A stretch of 64,000 nt of DNA, from contig NC_091279.1 of NCBI RefSeq assembly GCF_042100115.1, forward strand, positions 2,046,001-2,110,000, in the 5' to 3' direction. This document shows positions 55,458-64,000 of the stretch, in pieces (within the stretch, counting starts at the first letter, position 1; each line of letters opens with the position of its first letter). The notes beneath the pieces were generated by a model. It had not been told where the DNA came from. It worked only from the letters and a program-made list of their open reading frames with translations, and ran no database searches. The position numbers were made by a program, and so were the translations under genes. The DNA comes from Alternaria dauci. Lineage: Eukaryota > Ascomycota > Dothideomycetes > Pleosporales > Pleosporaceae.

Positions 55458-56569
55458 GGCGAGTTCAGATGGTTGTTGCTGCGCTCGACGGTGTGGATGC
55501 GCCTTTGCAAAAAAGTTCGAGAATTGATACCGCCCAGAGCTTTAGCGCGATCTACGCTCGGGCCACGCTACGACGGAAGAAGCTAGAGCACTTCGCGGCA
55601 TGGTCGCGCCTTCCGTCACCGTCGTGGTGAGCGCTTCACCCAACGGGAAGTTACAGCCCCAACGTTCTGCCCTGGTCATTGTGCATGGCTGTTGCTGTCA
55701 CTGCGTGCATGATCGGGAGGGAGAGAGAGACTCAATGGGACGAGGCGGCCATGAAGAACCGGATTGTATTCTGCGACGAAATGAGATGCGCACGTCCGCA
55801 GGTCCAGAGGCTCGTGGTAGATTAGCCGAAGCTGGCAACGCCTCAACCCGGCACGCGGTGCAGAGAAGAGTTGCAGGTGCGCTGAGAATGGAAATAAGAA
55901 AAGCCTAGGCGTGGGCATGCACGGTAGCAGCAGTACAGAGTATGCCAGAAGGGAGAGGAGCCAGACAGCCACAAACAAGAATGGGGCTGCAGGCTGCACA
56001 GGGCCGCTCGCATGCAGGCGAATTATTGGTCGATGCACCCCATCTGGGCGTGTATGCTCCTACGAGAGATGGGGTTCAGGTGCTTTGTTAAGAGGCATGC
56101 CCAGCAGCGGAGCAGCGTCGCGATGAAGGACGCCACGAGTAATGCGGCCGTGGCAAACATGGCCATCGGGCTCCGCAGCCGTGTATGCTACATGTCTGCT
56201 CGCTCCCAGGCCGTCGCAGCCTCTCCATCAAACCTCATCGCGGGTCTGCATCACGCCCGGAGCTGCTCCAGGACATAGTTGCCGCAGCCGCACTAAGCAG
56301 ACGCTGACTTGCCAACCGTTCGTGTGTGATCTAGACAGCGCGCAAGCTGCTCCACACCACCCCCCATCCCATCTTCCCTCTTCCATCTCACTGCCGCCGT
56401 CGCATCCACATCGCGAATCCCAAGACGGCCATCTCGAGGCACACGCCCAGGGCGCATTCGTCCTGCCGTCGCCGCCGCGCTGCCTGCGCGCCCCACCGCC
56501 AGTGCCTGCATCGAGTTGCCCATGGAGCAGCTGTTTTGCCGTCTCTAGTCTCCCGTACGCGCTGTCCTG
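55458..56569. promoter_or_regulatory. Divergent intergenic region, Brx1 and INO80 genes
   Basis: 1.1 kb. Frames here on either strand (55600-55908, 56142-56570) lack domains. It probably includes the INO80 leader and possibly a missed first exon: an AG at 56547-56548 would serve as acceptor in the INO80 frame. Confidence 0.4.
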
Positions 56570-59500
56570 ATGTTCCGCGATCCGGTCCTGCGGCGGACCG
56601 TCGATGATGGGGAGGAGCATTCGCGAGGAGAAAGAAAGCCGCCAGGGCACCAAGGGGAACCTACGCCAGCAGCTTACCACAGATCGCCGACACAGGCAGG
56701 CCAACCATACCAACACCATTCGCCAAACACACCAGCGCCCTTGCCTCTGCACCAAACCCTCCACCACCCCCATCCACACCACAACCCGCCACAACACTCT
56801 CCCAACGCTGCCGAGCTGCCGCCCATCAGCACGGCCCTCCATTCTCGCGACACGTCCAGATACTACGACCCGACCTCTGACAATGGCGAGCGAGGTGTAG
56901 CCAGGGACCCGGCGCGTTACGACTCCACTGCTGCCACGCAGTATCCTGCACAGGTACGTCTTCCATCACTATACTCCCACCACCCCCATCATCTATACTG
57001 CTTCATCACCGCCATCAGGGCTACATGCCCAGCACAAGGACACGCGGCTAACACCAACCCTCCCATAGACTCGGTCGGCACAGTCCCCCTACGACAAGGT
57101 CTACCAGTCACCCGTCACGACCACGTACGCGCATCACTCGCCGCTGCAGCGCCCCCTTTCGCAACACCAGCACGTCGGCAGCATGGAGGCCATGTCTCAT
57201 TCTCCCGTGTCGCCCTCGGTCTACCAGTCGATGAACCGAGGCGCCGTACAGCCGCCGCCGTCGGACTACGCGAGGAGGCCCTCCTTCAAGGAGGAGGTAA
57301 GTAGACGCGCGACCCAAACGCTCCACCACTCCAGCTTACCACTACTACTGCAGGCACCACCACCAACGCAGACGCGTGCCGATCCCATGTCGCTCTCGAG
57401 CATCATGTCCTCTGGCGCCGACAACGAGCCTCCACCCAAGGCCCAGCCACTCCCTCCCGTCGCCGCCGCCGATCCCTACCAGATCTCAAAACCTCTGCCC
57501 GCTCCTCACTTTGTCAAGCAAGAAGCAATGCCTTCGCCAGCACCTGCTGATCTACCTCACCAGGAAAATGGCTATACTCCACGAGGATACGATGCTCTGC
57601 CGCCGGTCGGTAGCGTACAGCCGCCACTGCAGTCCGCGACTCGCGAGCTGCCTCCGCCAGACGAAGCCGAGATCGAGGCAGCCCTAGCACACATCGAGAC
57701 GAAGCAGATGAGCGACATTGACGACTTGGCCACACCGCGCGATCTCGAGGACTTCAAGCAAAAGAGTCAAAAGCGCCTTCTAGAAGTCGGGGCTGCCGAG
57801 GCGAACAAGCGCAAGAAGCGGCGCACTGCCTTCCTAACACGCTACCAAGACGTGTCTGCTGCCCACCGCGATTACGCAAAGCATTCATACAACGTCGAAC
57901 ACGAGGGCGACGCATGGCAGCAAGTTCAGAGCCAGGAGATTGCCGAAGAAAAGGAGCGCAAAAAGGACATGCAGCGCAAGCGAAGACGGGAAAAGACTAT
58001 CCAGAACGAGGAAGCCAAGCGGGCAGAAGCTCTAGCAAAGGCAGGTCAGGCTGAAAACGAGGAAGAAAAGGAACGACACCTGCTGGCTGCACAAAAGGCC
58101 GAGCGCAAGGCCAAGACTACTACTCAGCTTTTGCAAGGCAATGCCCCTAGCAAGGACATCCGCGAAGTCACTCCACATGGACCGAATATGGAGGGGGGCA
58201 CCATGAGCTCCTTCCAGGCCTCAGACGACCTCGCAGGTGGAAAGCGTAAGAGCAATCGTGGCACCGGGCGTCTTAAGAAGAGCAAGGAGCAAAAGCAGGC
58301 TGAAAAGGATGCTGCCGCAGCCGGTCAGGCTGCTATCGACCGAGGAGACGATCTTCCCATGATCGCGCCGCGCGAGGAGGCACGCCTTGACTCTTTACGC
58401 GGCCGTAGCTACACGGAGGACTTGGGCCCCGTCGTCTTGACTTCCTACGACTCGTCCGTATACCGCAACCTCTACCAACAGATTGTCAAGGACTTGGCTC
58501 GCAAGGACGTTCCCAAAGTTGTCCGCATAAAAGAGAACTCGTTGTCGACCAAGCAATCGAACCTCCGGAAAACCGCCCAACTGGCCGCCAAGGAGGCTCG
58601 GCGATGGCAGATGCGCACAAACAAGAACCAAAAGGACACGCAAGCTAGGGCCAAGCGAGGCATGCGTGAGATGCTTGCTTTCTGGAAGAGGAACGAACGT
58701 GATGAGCGCGAATCTCGAAAGAACGCCGAGCGTCAGGAATTGGAGAATGCGAAGAAGGCCGAAGCTGATCGCGAAGCAAACCGACAGAAGCGGAAGCTGA
58801 ATTTCCTTATCTCGCAGACCGAACTCTACTCTCATTTCATTGGAAAGAAGGCCAGGACAGATGAAATTGAGCGCTCAACCGACGATGCCGACGCTGCTGC
58901 AGCTGATCCACAGGCGGCAGCTAAGCCCAGCATCGATGTTGGCGAGATGTCTGCGGAAGGAGGCGCCAAGGTCACCAACTTTGAGGATCTCGACTTCGAC
59001 AACGAGGATGAGAGCGCCCTCAATGCAGCCGCCATGGCGAACGCTCAACATGCTATCCAGCAAGCCCAAGACCGTGCCCGCGCCTTCAACAAGTCTGGCG
59101 ACGACGAAGATGATGGCGAGATGAACTTCCAAAACCCGTCTGGTCTGCAGAACAAGGAAGACTGGATACCCCAACCAGGTCTTCTCAACTGTACGCTCAA
59201 GGAGTACCAGTTGAAGGGCCTCAACTGGCTCGTCAACTTGTACGAACAGGGTATCAACGGTATTCTTGCTGATGAAATGGGTCTGGGAAAGACGGTCCAA
59301 TCAATATCGGTCATGGCATATCTCGCTGAGCGATACAACATCTGGGGACCCTTCCTTGTCATCGCCCCCGCATCGACACTTCACAACTGGCAACAGGAAA
59401 TCACGAAATTTGTCCCGGATCTGAATGTCATCCCGTACTGGGGTACTGCGAAGGACCGGAAGATCCTCCGTAAACTCTGGGACAGGAAGCACGTTACATA

Positions 59501-61804
59501 CACCCGCGACTCGCCCTTCCACGTTGTCGTCTCCTCGTACCAGTTGGTCGTTCAGGATGCACAATACTTCCAGAAGATGCGTTGGCAATACATGATTCTT
59601 GACGAGGCCCAAGCCATCAAATCATCGCAGAGTTCTCGATGGAAGAGTCTTCTCGGCTTCCATTCTCGTAACAGGTTGCTGTTGACGGGTACACCTATCC
59701 AGAACAACATGCAGGAACTTTGGGCTCTTCTTCATTTCATCATGCCTAGCTTGTTCGACTCTCACGACGAGTTCAGTGAGTGGTTTTCCAAGGACATTGA
59801 GAGTCACGCGCAGAGCAACACCAAACTCAACGAGGATCAACTGCGGCGACTGCACATGATCTTGAAGCCATTCATGTTGCGTCGTGTCAAGAAGCACGTG
59901 CAGAAGGAGCTTGGAGACAAGATCGAGCTCGACGTCTACTGCGACCTGACTTACCGACAACGTGCTTACTACGCCAACCTCCGTGCCAAGATCAACATTA
60001 TGGACCTGGTCGAGAAGGCAGTCGGAGACGAGCAGGATAGTGCAACCCTCATGAACCTAGTCATGCAGTTCAGAAAGGTGTGCAATCACCCCGATCTGTT
60101 TGAGCGGGCCGATACCTGGTCACCATTTTCTTTCGCCTCTTTTGCCGAAACTGCATCTTTCCTACGCGAAGGCCAAAATGTCAGGGTGGGATACTCTACA
60201 CGCAACTTGATTGAGTACCCTTTGCCACGACTTGTGGGTCGGGAAGGGGGCCGACTGGAGCTTGCTGGACCGGACAACCAAAAGGCAGGCTTCAAGGGAC
60301 GCTACCTTGACAATCTGATGAACATCTGGAGCCCGGATAACATCGCCCTGTCCGCCAAAGAAGCCGGCGCCTTCTCGTGGCTCCGCTTTTCTGACTTGTC
60401 CGCCACCGAGGCCTCGAGAATCGCCAAGAGCGGTCTCTTCCAGCGAGCTCTCGCCGCCGAGCAGAAGCCGAACAAGGTTGGACGTTTCAATGTATTCTAC
60501 GACGACGACAACGGCGAGTGGGAGCCGAAGCACTCCATGTTGAATATTGTGGATCGCCAGGATCGCGCACCCCTGGCTGAGATCACAGCCGAGGGACACA
60601 TGCAGGGACTGTTCAACGTGGCCCGCACAGCTTTCGAAAAGACAGGCTTGAATGTCATCGAGCCTTGTGCCAAGCCAAAGGCATCTGCGCCTCCAGTTGA
60701 GCTGTACTGTGCTAGCCAAGGTGTCATTGCAGAGTCGCAGAACCTTTTCTTCAATGCTTCTATCCGTTCCGCACTCTACGGCGTCTCGGAAGCTACTGAG
60801 CAAGCTTTGTTGGAAAGTAAGAAGGAGAGTACTGCCTTGACTGTCAGTAACAGGCTGCCGCCGCCTACCAACGAGCGGACGCGATTCACTCATATCGAAG
60901 CACCGTCAATGTCGCGCTTCGTTACCGACTCTGGCAAGCTGGCTCAACTAGACGCACTGTTGAAGGAGTTGAAGGCAAACGATCATCGCGTGTTGCTGTA
61001 CTTCCAGATGACTAGGATGATGGATCTGATGGAAGAGTACCTGACGTACAGGAACTACAAGTACTGCCGTCTTGATGGATCCACGAAGCTGGAAGACCGC
61101 CGTGACACGGTTGCCGACTTCCAGAGCGACCGTTCCATCTTTGTCTTCCTCCTGTCAACGCGCGCTGGTGGTCTCGGTATCAACCTGACATCAGCCGACA
61201 CAGTCATCTTCTACGACTCTGATTGGAATCCGACGATTGATTCGCAAGCCATGGACCGTGCTCATCGTCTCGGACAGACGCGACAGGTGACTGTTTACAG
61301 ACTGATTACTCGCGGGACTATCGAAGAACGTATCCGCAAGCGTGCGCTCCAGAAGGAAGAAGTGCAGCGCGTGGTTATTTCTGGTGGCGGTGGTGCCGGA
61401 GTTGATTTCAACACGAGGTCGAGGGAGAACAGGACCAAGGACATGGCCATGTGGCTCGTCGACGATGACCAGGCTGCTGAGATTGAGAAGAAGGAGGCGG
61501 AGTTGGCCGAGCAAGAGAAGAATGCCCCGCCAGGCAAGAAGCGCAGCAAGAAGAAGCAACGGGCGGAGGCTAACCTCGATGACATGTACCACGAGGGTGA
61601 GTAAAGACGACAGGCAAAACTTGACACAGGTACTGACGATAAGCAGGCGAAGGACACTTTGACGAGAGCGCCAAGGCAAGTGGTGCGGCTACACCGGTGC
61701 CGCCAACTGAAGCGCCTGCAGGCGGCAAACGTAAGAAGGGCGGACTGAGTAAAAAGGCGAAGACAGCCAAGCAGCGGCTTGCTGTGGCTGATGGAGAGGT
61801 ATAA
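56570..61804 (+). CDS. INO80: INO80 chromatin-remodelling ATPase
   Basis: Exons 56570-56953, 57069-57296, 57354-61596 and 61647-61804; the frame closes at about 1670 residues. The first 300 or so are Pro/His/Ser-rich and disordered. A long charged helix with the DBINO region (ending [17 protein letters not shown]) precedes the split Snf2 ATPase: [13 protein letters not shown] (ATP binding), [10 protein letters not shown] (DEAQ box), [15 protein letters not shown], then after a large insertion the second lobe ([45 protein letters not shown]). The insertion between the lobes is the INO80 hallmark that recruits Rvb1/Rvb2. It slides nucleosomes and can evict H2A.Z. The 57-bp intron at 57297-57353 is in frame, so its retention would add 19 residues. 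The extreme N-terminus is uncertain because an upstream exon may exist. Confidence 0.93.
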
Positions 61805-63168
61805 TTTCTGTATCAGTACGAACGACGACACATTTCTTTACATGTCTATAATTGGGCGGGAAGAGGGCAGTGGGAGTAGTGGGAGCGAAGGGCTAGTCGA
61901 TCATGTTTGTCTGTTTGAAGGGAGTGGGATTTGATGCGTGTGTACACTATTCGTCTTTCTCTGTGCGCTAGGGTCGATCAGTTGGAGGCTAGTATTACGA
62001 GGCCTCTCTGCATAGATGGGGGAGTTTCAAAAAATCCAAGAGAACACGTTACTGTCAAGTCAAAGGCGGCTCGTTGGTTGGTGGTGCAACAATGTTATCT
62101 GGCTTGGCTGGGGACAGTAAGACACGACGACTGAAGATGCTGACGCTCGGTGCAATTGACCCTGGGATGTCAGCAGCTAAATTTCCGCTCGCGAGCAAGC
62201 ATGCCTTACCCAAACTCGATCATCGACTTGAGAAGCTTTAGATACTACGTGAATGCATACAGGACGCGCAACCAAACAAGATTAGGTGCAGTGGCCGGTA
62301 GGACATGTGCAATCTGCTGATGGCAGAAGGGTTTGGTATGCTGCGTCGGCGGTAATTGGTAATGGGAGAAGGACAGTGGTGCGACGAGGGAGATGTTTTG
62401 CCCGAACGATGGGCGGCGCAGAGCCGGAAGTGTCGGCATGCCCAAACTATGTGACGACCCTCATGTCTTGGAAAACTGGGTAGCAGAGTTTGCCGAGGCC
62501 ATGGCTACGATGGACGGGCATTGCAGCACCGTGGACAAGTCGAGAGATGGATGCCATCCTCAACATGTCGACTTGGACGGTACGGAACCTAAAGCAGTAG
62601 CGCTACCGCATCACGGCCCCAAAATGAATCTCGTAGATTTGGCGTGCAAGCGTGGCGCTGGGGCGCGGCTGATTGGCTGTAGAGACTGGGGCTGGTGGCT
62701 TGTCGTGCACGTGCCTGAACAACGAACCCTGCATCGTCTTCGCCCCCTTCCGCATCCATTCATTGTGCCTTGGCGTCTGAGGATCCCCTTCGAGTAGCAT
62801 CTTACGCGGGTCTTCTGTCCTGTCCCCCCTTGGCCCTCCCCGCCTCGTCCGCCCTTTCTGATATCTTCTGTTGCGCTCTCGCGACTGCACCGTCCTCTTC
62901 CGGTTCCTTTCTTGTTGTCTCTCGTCCGTCGCGCCTGCCCCGATCGCTGCTGCTGAAGCCATACCGGACGATCTGCCTGCACCGCCGCATCTCTCCCGGC
63001 GGCCCACCCGCTACCGTGCAACAACAACACCATCAGCCCGCGCCTCCCTCGTCTTACCCTTCCGCTCCCATCGCCAGCTCCCTCCCGCGCACTGGCATGA
63101 AGGCATAGTCCACACGAGCCTGCCCTCCTACTGTCGCTCGCTACCTTTGTCATCCAACATCGCATACC
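61805..63168. other. Intergenic region before the SLC35-like gene
   Basis: 1.36 kb. A pyrimidine-rich leader-like stretch lies at about 62800-63160, just upstream of the transporter start. ORFs of up to 227 codons on the minus strand (62611-63294) are Arg/Gly-rich and look like shadows of this biased sequence. Confidence 0.45.
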
Positions 63169-64000
63169 ATGGGTACGTCGAGCCCCCCGGATACCGCCTA
63201 GACCCTCGACACATTGCGTGTCGACGGCACACCACTCTTCAGAAATGGAACACGCCAGGGACTGACAGACATGCAGTTGAGAAGCGCCCCTCAATCGAGG
63301 GTCTCGTCGACAATGTCGACCCTCGCGAGTCCCACGAGCTCGAGGAGCTACCCACTTTCGAGAAGCCTTTGATTGAGCCCACGCCAGTGTCGCTCAAGGA
63401 GAAGCTGATTACGTGCTTCTGGATCGCGCTAAACACCCTCTCGACCCTGGGCTTGATCTTCTTGAGCAAGCGGTATGGCAGCACCCCGTATCCAATTAGT
63501 GTGTGCGACTTTGCTGACAGCTGGACAGAGTCTTCAGCGACAAGCAGCTCAAAGGCTGTCAACTCATGGTCGTCATGTGGCATTTCACAGCCACCGGCCT
63601 CGTCCTCTTCATCTCGACCCTCCGGCCTTTCCACGCCTTCAAGGCCGTGCGGCTGAATGTCTGGAACATGCTGCCCGTCTGCGGCTTCTTCGCCGGATAC
63701 GTTGTGCTTGGCAACCTCAGCTTGACCTTCAACTCGATCGGATTCTACCAGCTCTCCAAGGTCATGACTACGCCCACTGTCGTTCTCATCAACTTTGTTC
63801 TCTTCCGGAAGCAGGTTACACGATACATGCTCGCTGCAATCTTGGCGACATGCATTGGCGTTTCCTTCACCATCAACGAAGCTGCCAAGACCCAGCTTTT
63901 TGGTGTCATTGTCGCCACACTAGCATTCTGCAGCACTGCTCTGTACCAGATCTGGATTGGCAAGAAGATTGAAGACTTTGCCGTTTCGCCACCTCAGCTC
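63169..64000 (+). CDS. SLC35/triose-phosphate-translocator-like transporter, 5' part, cut by window end
   Basis: Exon 1 is only ATGG (63169-63172), exon 2 63259-63472, exon 3 from 63529 past the right edge. Using donor GTACGT and acceptor CGCCAG, exon 1 joins exon 2 as MGTDRHAVEKRPSIEGL. A soluble N-terminus (ELPTFEKPLIEPTP) precedes hydrophobic segments of the drug/metabolite transporter fold: WIALNTLSTLGLIFLSKRVFSD, FHFTATGLVLFISTL (approximate), LGNLSLTFNSIGFYQLSKVMTTPTVVLINF, AAILATCIGVSF, and GVIVATLAFCSTALYQIWIG. The LSLTFNSIGFYQLSK...PTVVLINF block is typical of the SLC35E/KVAG group of putative nucleotide-sugar or organic-anion exchangers of Golgi or ER. The substrate cannot be inferred. 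The C-terminal half is missing from the window. Confidence 0.85.

Noticed and set aside
62611..63656. ORFs of 227 and 261 codons around the SLC35-like gene start
   Set aside because: The plus one is leader, intron and exon read through; the minus one is Arg/Gly-rich and domain-free.
1..64000. tRNA, rRNA genes and CRISPR arrays
   Set aside because: None recognised on either strand by eye; CRISPR arrays are not expected in this kind of genome.

Overview
This window is nuclear DNA of a filamentous ascomycete. The genes have short (about 45-90 bp) GT-AG introns and encode fungal proteins (striatin/PRO11, GDP-mannose transporter, HET-domain protein, INO80, H2A.Z, Brx1). Gene-rich, GC-balanced DNA alternates sharply with very AT-rich, ORF-free DNA almost devoid of CpA/TpG, the signature of repeat-induced point mutation (RIP). 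A Dothideomycete (Pleosporales-like) is my best guess; that is inference, not shown.

Region 1 (1-20740) is a transposon nest. A RIP-destroyed Ty3/gypsy retrotransposon (about 240-4998 and 12171-15311) is split by an intact, young member of the same family (4999-12170). The young copy has two 476-bp LTRs that differ at only two positions, 5-bp target duplications (GGAAT), a gag ORF, a pol ORF in the -1 frame after an A_AAA_AAC slippery site, and a polypurine tract. Its 3' end also carries an antisense ORF with a complete Zn2Cys6-type cysteine pattern. Three copies of an unidentified RIP-altered repeat of about 1.35 kb, each flanked by 16-bp direct repeats, sit in the old gag and to the right of the old element. 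18716-20740 is further ORF-free AT-rich DNA.

Region 2 (20.7-34 kb) is an accessory zone of enzymes and decaying genes: a secreted alpha/beta hydrolase, a TfdA/TauD-type dioxygenase pseudogene, a short-chain dehydrogenase, a 1-kb AT-rich island, an S28-type peptidase homologue without its nucleophile motif, a small ABM-type monooxygenase, a second TauD-type dioxygenase with a stop that a new splice site could bypass, an unidentified broken gene, and a beta-propeller protein.

Region 3 (34.8-64 kb) is conserved housekeeping DNA: striatin, H2A.Z, a hypothetical protein, GDP-mannose transporter, a TXNDC9/Plp1-type phosducin-like protein, acireductone dioxygenase, a disordered hypothetical protein, a HET-domain protein, an F-box protein, a 2EXR-like protein, Brx1, INO80 and the 5' part of an SLC35-like transporter that runs off the right edge. 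INO80 and its nucleosomal partner H2A.Z lie in the same window, as do two drug/metabolite-superfamily carriers. Exon boundaries for most of these genes were worked out by hand and close in frame; unresolved 5' ends are flagged.
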